Below, in pieces: positions 23,671 through 31,826 of a DNA stretch of 35,966 bases. How positions within the stretch are numbered: position 1 is the stretch's first letter; each line of letters opens with the position of its first letter. The DNA is from JAWOLE01 sp035263845 (GTDB taxonomy: Bacteria > Acidobacteriota > Thermoanaerobaculia > UBA5066 > Gp7-AA6), in contig DATFQY010000147.1 in the NCBI GenBank assembly GCA_035263845.1, positions 1-35,966 on the forward strand, written 5' to 3'. The translations under genes and the position numbers were made by a program. Below the pieces are notes generated by a model that was given only the letters and a program-made list of their open reading frames with translations, had not been told where the DNA came from and made no database searches.

Positions 23671-24660
23671 ATGGCCACCGATCTGCCCGGTGAGCAGGTA
23701 ACGCCTCGACCGCCCGAGCCTCGTTCGGGCGTCCGCGAGATCCTCCTCGCCGGTTTCCTCTCGACGATGCTCTTCTCCGCATTCATCGCCCTGCCGATCA
23801 TCGGAATGGCAACACTGCCGTTCCTCGCCGTGCCTCCGGTCCGGCTCGCTTTCCGCCGTGGCGGCATCGCGGGAGTCTCCGCGGCGCTGCTGGCGACGGG
23901 AGTCCTGCTCGGGCTGGGGCTGGCGACCGGAGGCTCTTCGGACGCCGTGGCATTCGCCCTCTTCGCGGCGGTCATGACGGGGCTGCCACCGCTCTTCGCC
24001 TCCTTCGTGGCGAAAGGGCAGAATCCCTCGCTCGTCTATCTTGTGCTCTGCGTCTCCGGGTTCCTCGTCCTCGCCGCCATCCTGGCCCTTCGTCCGGCCG
24101 CGGGTGGGCACACGATGCCGCAGGAGATCTCCGCCGCGTTCGACCAGATGACCCCGGCGGCGGTCGCGTCCTACAACCGGGGCGGAATGGACGCCGAGTC
24201 GGTGGCCCGCCTGAAGACGCTCCTCGCCTCGACGCGTGATTTCGCGTCGAAGTTCTGGGTGGGGCTGGTCGGGGTGATGTGGATCCTCTCGGCGGGGATC
24301 GGCTTCTACACGGGAGCGCGGCTGGCACGTCCGGCGCCCCCCGCCGAGGCGACGCGCTTCGACGGGCTCTCGCTGCCTCCGGCGGTCGTGGTGCTGTTCG
24401 TGGCCTCGGGAGCGGGGGCCGTGCTGGCCGCAGAGCCCGCGAAGGGGATCGCCGGCAACGCGCTGCTGCCGCTCTCCGCCTTGTATTTCCTGGCCGGCCT
24501 CTCTATCATCTGCCACTTCGCCCGGAAGTGGTTCCGGGCAAGGATTCTCCGCGTCGGTCTCTACGGCCTGGCGCTCTACTTCCCGATCAACGTCGGGGTG
24601 GGGCTGCTGGGCCTCTTCGACTGGTACGCGGACTTTCGCCACCGAGGCGAGAAAGCGTAG
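23671..24660 (+). CDS. DUF2232 (YybS-like) polytopic membrane protein
   Basis: 329 residues with about eight hydrophobic segments (first near ILLAGFLSTMLFSAFIALPI). The family signature lies in the C-terminal third, with LSALYFLAGLSIICHFARKW followed by LYGLALYFPINVGVGLLGLF. DUF2232/YybS proteins are typically encoded between rpsR and rplI, exactly as here, but their biochemical role is not established. ATG 23671 gives a 20-residue Pro-rich cytosolic lead before the first membrane segment. Its stop lies 7 nt before rplI. Confidence 0.9.
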   Translation: MATDLPGEQVTPRPPEPRSGVREILLAGFLSTMLFSAFIALPIIGMATLPFLAVPPVRLAFRRGGIAGVSAALLATGVLLGLGLATGGSSDAVAFALFAAVMTGLPPLFASFVAKGQNPSLVYLVLCVSGFLVLAAILALRPAAGGHTMPQEISAAFDQMTPAAVASYNRGGMDAESVARLKTLLASTRDFASKFWVGLVGVMWILSAGIGFYTGARLARPAPPAEATRFDGLSLPPAVVVLFVASGAGAVLAAEPAKGIAGNALLPLSALYFLAGLSIICHFARKWFRARILRVGLYGLALYFPINVGVGLLGLFDWYADFRHRGEKA

Positions 24661-24667
24661 TGAGAAC

Positions 24668-25126
24668 ATGAAAGTCATCCTGGCCGACGACGTCCGCGGC
24701 GTGGGACACCGGGGCGATACCGTCACCGTCAAGCCCGGCTACGCCCGCAACTTTCTCTTTCCCCAGGGCCTCGCCTACGAGGCGACCGAGGCGAACGTCC
24801 GCAAGCTCGCCGAGCAGAAGAAGAAGTACGACGAGAAGATGCTCCACGAGAAGGCTGGCGCCGAGAACGTGGCCAAGCAGATCGAGGGGACGACGGTCGT
24901 CATCCTGAAGAAGGCGGGGGAGGGAGACGTTCTTTACGGCTCCGTGACTCCCACGGAGATCGCCGACGCGCTCGCCGCCCGCGGCATCCAGGTGGACCGG
25001 CGTCGCATCGAAGTCGCCGAGCCGATCAAGCGCCTGGGCGAGCACCGGGTCCACGTCCGCCTGCACCGCGACGTGGCGACCGAGCTCATCGTGGACGTCC
25101 AGCCCGTCGCGACCGTCACCGCCTGA
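24668..25126 (+). CDS. rplI: 50S ribosomal protein L9
   Basis: 152 residues. The rRNA-binding N-domain reads MKVILADDVRGVGHRGDTVT then VKPGYARNFLFPQGLAYEAT, with the family GxxG...V-x-V-K-x-G-Y-A-R-N-x-L motif. A long connecting helix (NVRKLAEQKKKYDEKML) leads to a C-domain with GDVLYGSVTPTEIADAL and LGEHRVHVRLHRDV. It is full length. It ends the ribosomal block and is convergent with the membrane-protein gene after a short repeat-bearing gap. Confidence 0.98.
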   Translation: MKVILADDVRGVGHRGDTVTVKPGYARNFLFPQGLAYEATEANVRKLAEQKKKYDEKMLHEKAGAENVAKQIEGTTVVILKKAGEGDVLYGSVTPTEIADALAARGIQVDRRRIEVAEPIKRLGEHRVHVRLHRDVATELIVDVQPVATVTA

Positions 25127-25137
25127 GGAAACAGGGG

Positions 25138-25172
25138 AGGACCCGAGGAGCCGAGGACCCGAGGAGCCGAGG
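25138..25172. repeat. Octamer tandem repeat after rplI
   Basis: Units aggacccg, aggagccg, aggacccg, aggagccg and a partial agg run in exact period 8 (or two copies of a 16-mer). The following C/T-rich stretch (about 25180-25203) can pair with the G/A-rich repeat, so the 79-nt convergent gap may form a hairpin that helps end rplI transcription. Confidence 0.75.
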
Positions 25173-25205
25173 GGAATTCCTTCTCCTCCCCCTGCTCCTC
25201 TCCTC

Positions 25206-26162
25206 TTACAACAGAGGGTGGTCCTCCAACGTATCGGCTCTTAACGGCTCCGTTGGCTCGACAGGGGGAGGGATCCGTTCCGCCTCCGTGCGGTCGTAGA
25301 GAGCGAGGTAGGAGCCCCACGCGGCCACCCGGATGACAGGGCGGATCGCGAGGATCGCGATCTGCAGGAGGATCTGGAGGAAGACCGCGACCGCCGACAC
25401 CGCGGGTGACATCCACTCCAGCGAAAATCCGGCGGCAAGAACAACCCCGCCGAGAACCAGCCAGAAGAAGAAGAGTCCCAGCGCCCGCGTCCACCGGCCG
25501 GAGAGGGCGCGCCGGGCGCGCCCCCAGGACCGCAACGCCCCGACCGAATTGTCGAAGCGCCGGGCCGCGCGCGCGAAGTCGTGAAGGAGCGAGAGGATCG
25601 CGTAGAGAAGCAGGGCCACGAGGATCACCGTGATTCGAAAGGCGAGCGGCCCTCGGGATCCCGGGGGAGAGCTCTCGAACACCCTCTTCGCGAAGGCGTG
25701 GGTCCCCCAGACCCAGGTCCCGATCACGCCGCCTCCGAGGAGCAGGAAGATCGCGAAGCACTTGAAGTTGTGCCACGCGTTCCTCCGCACCCCCCACGCG
25801 AACTCGCCCGCGGTGAAGCCTCCCGCCTTTCCGAGGACCGCCACGATGCCTCCAGCGAAGAGGATTTGCTGGAGCAGGATCAGGAGCGCCGCCCACCGGG
25901 TCGCGGCGGCGGCTCCTCCGACGGCGTCGCTCTTCTCGTGCAGAAAGTCGTAGACGTCCGTCGGCGCGAAGAGCGGGTGGTTGCGGATCACGTGGTCGCC
26001 CGCGAGCGTGCGCCCGAACGCGTCCCCGAGGGCGGGGCCCAGGGGCGCCGCGGCCAGGATCGAGAGAACGACGGTCGTCGCGGTCAGGAGCAGGACGATC
26101 CCCAAGCCGCCGCCGATCGCGGCGAATCCCGAGGAGAGGCTGCCGCGGCGTTCGACTGTCAT
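25206..26162 (-). CDS. Polytopic membrane protein of unknown function
   Basis: 318 residues with about six to seven hydrophobic segments, including LGIVLLLTATTVVLSILAAA, AALLILLQQILFAGGIVAVL and ALGLFFFWLVLGGVVLAAGF. I do not recognise the family. The layout (long periplasmic loop after the first segment, Trp- and Phe-rich middle, charged cytosolic segment DFARAARRFDNSVGALRSWG) is like bacterial DUF4013-type or YihY-type membrane proteins, without a decisive motif. The start overlaps the M1 peptidase stop (ATGA at 26159-26162), so the pair is translationally coupled and may work together. The stop is TAA at 25206-25208. Confidence 0.8.
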   Translation of the reverse strand: MTVERRGSLSSGFAAIGGGLGIVLLLTATTVVLSILAAAPLGPALGDAFGRTLAGDHVIRNHPLFAPTDVYDFLHEKSDAVGGAAAATRWAALLILLQQILFAGGIVAVLGKAGGFTAGEFAWGVRRNAWHNFKCFAIFLLLGGGVIGTWVWGTHAFAKRVFESSPPGSRGPLAFRITVILVALLLYAILSLLHDFARAARRFDNSVGALRSWGRARRALSGRWTRALGLFFFWLVLGGVVLAAGFSLEWMSPAVSAVAVFLQILLQIAILAIRPVIRVAAWGSYLALYDRTEAERIPPPVEPTEPLRADTLEDHPLL

Positions 26163-28321
26163 GCGAGCGCCCAGACGGACTGGAGGAAGAGCCCGATCCA
26201 GTACGCCGCCTTCGAGAAGTACTTGGCGACGGCTCGCCGGCTCGCCGTGTCGGCCGCGCCGTCGCCGCTCTTGAGAACGTGCGAGTCGTTCAGCCGGCTC
26301 CACTCCCAGGGGTTCTCCCGATCGGGGTCGACGGCCGCCCAGGCGAGCTTCGACTTGTAGCGGATCCGGAGCCGGACCCAGCGCGCCTCGGCCGGCAGGA
26401 CCCGATCCACGACGGTCCCGTCCGTGAAGACGAGGCGCGCCTTCGCCGAATGAGCCCACTCGCCGCGATTGCCGAAGACCACGACGCTGTCGTAGGCTTG
26501 CTTTTCGTCGGGTTCCTTCGCTTCTTTCGGACGGACGACCCGGCCCTTCTGCCATGTCTCCCGACCGCCGGGGCCCTCGAAGACGCCCGCGTTGCGTTCG
26601 GCCTTGTCCGTCTTCGCGGAGACGACGCTCCAATCCAGCCGCGAGGTCCCCTCCACGATGTTCCAGCGATAGGTGGAGAGGTCCCGGCCGGAGACCTGCT
26701 GAAAGACGTCGAAGAAGTCCGACGTCGTCGGATGGCGGAAGGACCATTCCTGGAAGTACGCGCGCTGCGCCTGCGCGTAGACGCCGGCGCCGAGGTCGTT
26801 TCGAAGCTGCGCCAGGAAGAGCCCGACCTTGGGATAGGAGTTGGATCCGTAGGAGTTGCCCGAGAAATACTCCCAGGCCCGCTTTCGGATCGGGTCGAGG
26901 TTCGGGAGCGACACGTAACCCGCGTGCCCATAGGTTTCCATGTCGAAGCCGATTCCCCCGGGAAAGAGCGCCGGCCGGGGGCCGTACGCGAGCTGCATCA
27001 CCCGGAACTCGGAGTCCGTGTTGATCCCCTCGTCTAGCCACGACTCCTCGAACTCGTTGGAGCCGACCATCCCGTACCAGTACTGGTGGCCGAACTCGTG
27101 GATCAGGACGTCTTCGACGACCCGGAAGCGCCGGAACGGCCAGCGTAGGAATTCCGAGCCCGAGAACCCGGTGATGAAGGTGGGGTACTCCATGCCTCCC
27201 GCTCCGGGGCCGTCGTCGGGAGGGTCCACGACCGTCAGCGTCGGGTAGGGGTAGGCCCCGAACCAGAGGCCGTAGAAGGAGATCGCCTCCTTCGTGGACT
27301 GCACGTATCGGTCCCTCGCGGAGGCGTGCTCGGGCGAGAGCAGCAGGCGCACCTCCACGGGTTTCAACGCGAGCTCGCCCTCGCTCATCGAGAGCTCCGA
27401 GGCGGCGAGGGTGGCCCAGCCGCGAGGGATGTCCGCCGGCGGATTGAATCGGAACTCGTGGACGAGGAAGGTCGGGTCCGCCGTCCAGGCGAAGTCGTGC
27501 ACGTCGTCGGCGAGGTAGCGGTAGGTCGTCCGGTCGCCCTTCTTCGTCTCCGAGACCCGCTTGCCCGTCGCGCCGACGACGTAGTTCGCGGGCACCGTGA
27601 ACGTCACGTCGTAGCGCCCGTAGTCGGCGTAGAACTCGGAATTGGCATGGAAGGAGTGGCAGTTCCATCCGCCCTGTGCCCGGCCGCGCATGCCGGCCCG
27701 CTCGTAGACGCCGATCTTGGGGAACCACTGGCCCACGAGGTGGAAGTCGCGCACATAGCCGGTCCGTGCGAAGACCTTCGGCAGCTTGGAGCGGAACGCG
27801 ATCGACAGCTCGATCTCGCCGTGCGGAGGGACCGGTGAGGGGAGGGGGACGGACAGGACTGTCTCGTCCTCGACCGGATTGATTTCGGATTTCGGATTGC
27901 GGGTTTCGGATCTGGGGAAGGGGTAGCCGTCGGGGACGATGAGGCGGGCCCCGGGCTTCAGGTCCTCACCGGAGGCGGTCTTGATAGAGAGGACGTCGAT
28001 CCAGCCCCAGTCGTCCGGCTTCGTCCCGGCCTTGTCGCCGCGCAGTTGGCCTCCGGATTCGCGGGCGAAGATCGAGTGGTTGTTCTTGAAGGCGTTCAGG
28101 TAAAGGTGGAAGCGCAACTCCGAGACCGGGTCGCCCGAGGGATTCCTCCAGACGAGGCGCTCCTGACCGTCCACCGTGTGCGTCTTGCCGTCGAGCGAAG
28201 CCTCGATCGTGTACTCGGCGACCGGAGGCGATACCGGCGTCGCGGCCGAGAGCGGTGCGGAGTCCAGCGCGGCGGCCACGACGAGTGCCAGCCTCGGAAG
28301 GGACGGAAGGAGAGATTTCAT
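26159..28321 (-). CDS. M1-family zinc metallopeptidase, exported
   Basis: 720 residues. The N-terminus (MKSLLPSLPRLALVVAAALD, ending SAA-TPV) is a signal peptide. The zinc site is HEFGH (H408, E409, H412), with the third ligand E431 in ESWLDEG, exactly HExxH-x18-E of family M1. GGMEYP, 50 or so residues earlier, is the GAMEN-like substrate motif. The upstream beta domain holds the typical FHLYLNAFKNN. It should cleave N-terminal residues or small peptides in the periplasm, but substrates are unknown. A heptamer repeat within the gene encodes SETRNPKSEINP between strands. ATG 28321 is chosen because longer frames overlap the divergent epimerase gene. Confidence 0.92.
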   Translation of the reverse strand: MKSLLPSLPRLALVVAAALDSAPLSAATPVSPPVAEYTIEASLDGKTHTVDGQERLVWRNPSGDPVSELRFHLYLNAFKNNHSIFARESGGQLRGDKAGTKPDDWGWIDVLSIKTASGEDLKPGARLIVPDGYPFPRSETRNPKSEINPVEDETVLSVPLPSPVPPHGEIELSIAFRSKLPKVFARTGYVRDFHLVGQWFPKIGVYERAGMRGRAQGGWNCHSFHANSEFYADYGRYDVTFTVPANYVVGATGKRVSETKKGDRTTYRYLADDVHDFAWTADPTFLVHEFRFNPPADIPRGWATLAASELSMSEGELALKPVEVRLLLSPEHASARDRYVQSTKEAISFYGLWFGAYPYPTLTVVDPPDDGPGAGGMEYPTFITGFSGSEFLRWPFRRFRVVEDVLIHEFGHQYWYGMVGSNEFEESWLDEGINTDSEFRVMQLAYGPRPALFPGGIGFDMETYGHAGYVSLPNLDPIRKRAWEYFSGNSYGSNSYPKVGLFLAQLRNDLGAGVYAQAQRAYFQEWSFRHPTTSDFFDVFQQVSGRDLSTYRWNIVEGTSRLDWSVVSAKTDKAERNAGVFEGPGGRETWQKGRVVRPKEAKEPDEKQAYDSVVVFGNRGEWAHSAKARLVFTDGTVVDRVLPAEARWVRLRIRYKSKLAWAAVDPDRENPWEWSRLNDSHVLKSGDGAADTASRRAVAKYFSKAAYWIGLFLQSVWALA
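27876..27915. repeat. Heptamer tandem repeat inside the M1 peptidase gene
   Basis: Units gatttcg, gatttcg, gattgcg, ggtttcg, gatctgg (27881-27915) run in period 7 after ccggatt. Read on the coding strand it gives SETRNPKSEINP, a low-complexity peptide with no family conservation expected. It looks like an in-frame insertion or expansion in a surface loop of the N-terminal domain. Confidence 0.8.
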
Positions 28322-28337
28322 TTTCCCGCGGCGCGGA

Positions 28338-28372
28338 ATCCTGACCGGGCAGGCCCGGGGAGTCAATAGAAT
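28338..28372. promoter_or_regulatory. Divergent promoters for the M1 gene and the epimerase gene
   Basis: Plus strand: TAGAAT at 28367-28372 lies 6 nt before the GTG at 28379, so a start 7 nt after the hexamer would fall on the GTG itself (leaderless). Minus strand: TTGACT (28366-28361), a 17-nt spacer, then CAGGAT (28343-28338) form a plausible -35/-10 pair for the M1 gene. The two promoters abut. A small inverted repeat, ccggg-cagg-cccgg (28345-28358), lies between them. Confidence 0.5.
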
Positions 28373-28378
28373 TCGGGC

Positions 28379-29377
28379 GTGGCTCGCCCGACGGCGTTCC
28401 TCACCGGATCTACCGGTTTCGTGGGAGCCCACGTGGCCCGCGCGCTCTGCGAGGCCGGCTGGGAGGTACGGGCGCTGGCCCGCCGGCCGCAGGTCCTCTC
28501 GAGCGGTGAATGCCGCGACCTTCCGCTCGAGGCCGTCGCCGGCGATCTTTCGGAATCCTCCCGTGCCGCGCTCGCCGATGCCTGCCGCGGCGCCGATGCG
28601 ATCGTCCACGTGGCGGGTCTCGTCAAGGCGCGGTCGCTCGAGGGTTACCGCGAGGTCAACGTCGGCGGCACACAGAACCTCCTCCGCGCCGCTTCCGAAT
28701 CGGCGCCCGGCGCGTTCTTCGTGCTGGTTTCGAGCCAGGCCGCGGCGGGACCGGCACGAAACGGACGGCCCGTCGAAGAGGGCGATCCCGCTCACCCGGT
28801 CTCCTGGTACGGGCAGTCGAAGCTCGAAGCGGAGGAAGCGGTCGCGTCGGATTGGAAAGGGCCCTGGTTCGTTGCGCGTCCGGCGGTGGTCTATGGACCC
28901 GGCGACCGCGGCCTCCTGACCCTCTTCGCCGCGGCGGCGAAGGGGTTCGTGCCGGTCCCGGCAGGCGGCTCGAGCGTCCAGCTCATCGAGGCCTCTCAAG
29001 CGGGCCGGGCGATCACCCTGCTGTGCGGCCGGCCCGATCTGTCGCGCAGGGTCGCCTTCCTCTGCGACCCGGACCCTGTCCGGATATCCGAACTGGCTGG
29101 CCTGATCGCCCATTTGCCTCCCCGGCACGCCCGGACGCTCGCGCTGCCCGATTTCGTGGTGAGGGCCGTGGGGCGGGTGGCCAGCCTCCAGGAAGCCCTG
29201 ACTGGCCAGACCCTTGCGTTCAACGCGGATAAGGCCAGGGAAGTCCTGGCCGGAGACTGGCTTTGCAAGCCCGAGCTGATGCAAAGGGATCTGTCCTTAC
29301 CACCGTCCTCTCCCTTGGACTACGGTCTAAAGAAGACCTGGGACTGGTATGTGAGCCACGGGTGGCTGAAATTGTAA
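28379..29377 (+). CDS. NAD(P)-dependent epimerase/reductase (extended SDR), candidate ceramide reductase
   Basis: 332 residues. The Rossmann start has G-x-x-G-x-x-G in FLTGSTGFVGAHVARAL, and the active-site Y144-x-x-x-K148 is in WYGQSKLEAEEA, with the upstream Ser motif VSSQAAAG. It belongs to extended SDRs of the NAD-dependent epimerase group. Because it is followed by serine palmitoyltransferase and a GNAT-like acyltransferase, it is a good candidate for the CerR-type enzyme that reduces 3-ketoceramide to dihydroceramide. That substrate is inferred from neighbours. Alternatives are a 3-beta-HSD-like or sugar epimerase. The start is GTG 28379 with no Shine-Dalgarno and a TAGAAT hexamer 6 nt upstream. 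Confidence 0.88.
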   Translation: MARPTAFLTGSTGFVGAHVARALCEAGWEVRALARRPQVLSSGECRDLPLEAVAGDLSESSRAALADACRGADAIVHVAGLVKARSLEGYREVNVGGTQNLLRAASESAPGAFFVLVSSQAAAGPARNGRPVEEGDPAHPVSWYGQSKLEAEEAVASDWKGPWFVARPAVVYGPGDRGLLTLFAAAAKGFVPVPAGGSSVQLIEASQAGRAITLLCGRPDLSRRVAFLCDPDPVRISELAGLIAHLPPRHARTLALPDFVVRAVGRVASLQEALTGQTLAFNADKAREVLAGDWLCKPELMQRDLSLPPSSPLDYGLKKTWDWYVSHGWLKL

Positions 29378-29440
29378 AAATTGCCAAATTTGACTAAGAT
29401 CGGCCGGAGGGGAAACCACCGACAGGTTTTGGGAGGAGTG

Positions 29441-30682
29441 ATGACCAAACCCGCCCAGGCGGCGATGCCCCCGGTTGCCAGAACGTCCCCGTTTTTCGAC
29501 AAGTGCTACCGCTATGACACCCCTGCGCGGGTCCGCGAGGCCGGGGTGTACTCGTTCTTCCGGGTCGTCGAGTCCGCCCAGGATCCGGAGGTCGTCATCG
29601 AAGGCCGCCGGCAGATCATGCTCGGATCCAACAACTACCTGGGACTGACCAACGACCCCCGTGTCAAGGAAGCCGCGATCGAGGCGATCCGGCGGTTTGG
29701 ATCCGGCTGCGCCGGCAGCAGATTCTTGAACGGCACCCTGGAACTCCACGTCCGGCTCGAGGACCGCCTGGCCGAGTTCATGAGGCAGGAAGCGGCGGTC
29801 ACCTTCGCCACGGGATTCCAGGTCAACCTGGGCGCGATCTCCTGCCTCGTGGGCAAGGGTGACACGGTCTACCTCGACAAGCAGGACCACGCGTGCATCA
29901 TCGACGGCGCCAGACTCTCCTTCGGGGACGTCCGCAAGTTCCGCCACAACGACGCCTCGGACCTGAAACGCCAGATGCGGCAGGACGCCGACGCGAAAGG
30001 ACGCTTCATCGTGGTGGACGGCGTCTTCTCGATGGAAGGGGACATCGCGCCGCTCCCGGAGATCCTGGCGGTCGCGCAGGAATTCGGCGCCGGGCTGATG
30101 GTGGACGACGCGCATGGAATCGGGGTCCTCGGCCGGAGTGGCCGCGGCACCGCCGAGCACTTCGATCTGGAAGACGACGTGGACCTCATCATGGGCACCT
30201 TCTCGAAGTCCATGGCGTCGGTTGGCGGGTTCATCGCGGGCGAGGCGGTCATCATCGACTACATCAAGCACCGCGCCCGAACGATGATCTTTTCCGCGGC
30301 TCCGCCCCCGGCGTCCGTCGCGGCGGCTCTCGCCACGGTGGACATCATGGACAAGGAGCCCGAGCGCCGGGCGAGGCTGTGGAAGAACGCGCGGTTCTTC
30401 CAGGAGGGGTTGAAATCGCTGGGGCTCGACACGGGCAACTCGCGCACGCCGGTCGTGCCGATCGTCGTCGGCGAGGACGCCGTGGCTCTCTCGATGGTCC
30501 AGCGGCTCCACGAGGAGGGCGTCTTCGTCAACTGCGTGCTCTCGCCGGCGACGCCGCCCGGCCGCGCGCTCATCCGCACGTCGCTCATGGCAACGCACAC
30601 GACCGCGCAACTCTCGCGCGCCCTCGAGGCGATCGAATCCGTCGCCAGGCAGGTCGGACTGATCCGGCCGGTGGAAGTCTAG
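29441..30682 (+). CDS. spt: Serine palmitoyltransferase (PLP-dependent alpha-oxoamine synthase)
   Basis: Condenses L-serine with a long acyl thioester to 3-ketosphinganine, the first step of sphingolipid synthesis. 413 residues from ATG 29441, which has a strong gggaggag ribosome site. PLP-binding K256 is in GTFSKSMASVGGF, and the cofactor-ring residues are in DDAHGIG (H225). The N-terminal SNNYLGLTNDPRVKEA and GCAGSRFLNGTLELH are shared by alpha-oxoamine synthases. The stretch IDYIKHRARTMIFSAAPPPA and the following PVVPIVVGED match bacterial SPT as I remember it, especially the Bacteroidetes type. 2-amino-3-ketobutyrate CoA ligase and AONS read differently there. Downstream, the GNAT gene starts 10 nt later. 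Confidence 0.92.
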   Translation: MTKPAQAAMPPVARTSPFFDKCYRYDTPARVREAGVYSFFRVVESAQDPEVVIEGRRQIMLGSNNYLGLTNDPRVKEAAIEAIRRFGSGCAGSRFLNGTLELHVRLEDRLAEFMRQEAAVTFATGFQVNLGAISCLVGKGDTVYLDKQDHACIIDGARLSFGDVRKFRHNDASDLKRQMRQDADAKGRFIVVDGVFSMEGDIAPLPEILAVAQEFGAGLMVDDAHGIGVLGRSGRGTAEHFDLEDDVDLIMGTFSKSMASVGGFIAGEAVIIDYIKHRARTMIFSAAPPPASVAAALATVDIMDKEPERRARLWKNARFFQEGLKSLGLDTGNSRTPVVPIVVGEDAVALSMVQRLHEEGVFVNCVLSPATPPGRALIRTSLMATHTTAQLSRALEAIESVARQVGLIRPVEV

Positions 30683-30692
30683 ACACCGAGAC

Positions 30693-31826
30693 TTGGCCGT
30701 CTCCATCGAGCGGATTTCGCGGTCGAAGAGGGACCTTCATCGGTTCTTCGACGTCGCGGACGAGGTCTACGCCGGAGATCCCAACTGGGTCCCGCCTTTG
30801 AGGGACGACGTCGCGAAGGTCTTCTCGGAGAAGAACCCCTTCTTCGAGCACGCCGAGATGGACCTCTTCATCGCACGGCGCAACGGGGAAGACGCGGGCC
30901 GGATCGCCGCGATCCTGGACCGTGCCCACAACGAGTTTCATGGCGAGAAGACGGCGTTCTTCGGGTTCTTCGAGTCCGCCAACGACCCCGAGGTCTCCGG
31001 CGCGCTCCTCGAGACCGCGGCGAATTGGGCGAAAGAGCGCGGGATGGAGACCCTGCGGGGCCCCGCGAACCCGAGCCTCAACGACGAGGCGGGACTGCTG
31101 GTGAAAGGCTTCGACAGTCCTCCGGTCATCATGATGACGTACAACCCGCGGTACTACGTCTCCCTGATCGAGGGCGCCGGCTTCACCAAGGCCAAGGACC
31201 TTCTCGCCTACTGGTTCGAGATCGGGAGGGAGCCGCTCGCGCGCTTCGCCCGAATCAACGAGCGCTTCCGCAGGCGCAACGCGGACATCGTGGTCCGGAA
31301 CATCGGCAAGAAGAACCTGATGCCGGAGCTGCCGAAGATCCGCGAGGTTTACAACGATGCGTGGGAGAAGAACTGGGGCTTCGTGCCGATGACGGCCGCG
31401 GAGATGGACTACATGGCGGTGCGCCTCAAGCCCCTCGTGGACGAGAACTTTCTCCACCTCGGGGAAGTGAAGAAGCCCGATGGCACGATGGAGCCGGTCG
31501 CGTTCATGCTTTCGCTGCCGGACTACAACACCGCGATCAAGCCTCTCGGCGGGAAGCTCCTCCCGTTCGGTTGGCTGAAGTTCCTGCTGAATCTGAAGAA
31601 CATCCGGACGCTTCGCGTCGTGACGCTCGGCCTGAAGAGGGATTACCGCATGCGCGGCATCCAGTCGATCATGTTCGAGACCGGCCTTCGCCGATGCCTG
31701 GAACGCGGCATCACCGGCGTGGAAGTCTCCTGGATGCTCGAGGACAACGATCTCGTCCTCGGTTCCATGCGCCTCTGGGGCGGCAAGCACTACAAGACCT
31801 ACCGGATGTACGACAGACCGATCTAG
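30693..31826 (+). CDS. GNAT-like N-acyltransferase, candidate bacterial ceramide synthase
   Basis: 377 residues of a duplicated or extended GNAT fold. The N-terminal motif DPNWVPPLRDD followed by NPFFEHAEMDLFIARRNGED identifies a family often labelled only as N-acetyltransferase or YghO-like. The second GNAT half has LRVVTLGLKRDYRMRGIQSI, where R-x-R-G resembles the acyl-CoA loop. Proteins of this type have been reported to N-acylate 3-ketosphinganine in Caulobacter-type ceramide synthesis. Placing it 10 nt after SPT supports that role here, but the substrate is inference. The start is TTG 30693, and the weak upstream GAG suggests coupling to the SPT gene. The TAG stop shares CTAG with the opposite gene's stop. 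Confidence 0.85.
   Translation: MAVSIERISRSKRDLHRFFDVADEVYAGDPNWVPPLRDDVAKVFSEKNPFFEHAEMDLFIARRNGEDAGRIAAILDRAHNEFHGEKTAFFGFFESANDPEVSGALLETAANWAKERGMETLRGPANPSLNDEAGLLVKGFDSPPVIMMTYNPRYYVSLIEGAGFTKAKDLLAYWFEIGREPLARFARINERFRRRNADIVVRNIGKKNLMPELPKIREVYNDAWEKNWGFVPMTAAEMDYMAVRLKPLVDENFLHLGEVKKPDGTMEPVAFMLSLPDYNTAIKPLGGKLLPFGWLKFLLNLKNIRTLRVVTLGLKRDYRMRGIQSIMFETGLRRCLERGITGVEVSWMLEDNDLVLGSMRLWGGKHYKTYRMYDRPI

Noticed and set aside
29441..30682. 2-amino-3-ketobutyrate CoA ligase or AONS identity for the PLP enzyme
   Set aside because: The KHRARTMIFSAAPPP region and the N-terminal text match serine palmitoyltransferase better, and no threonine dehydrogenase or biotin gene is adjacent.
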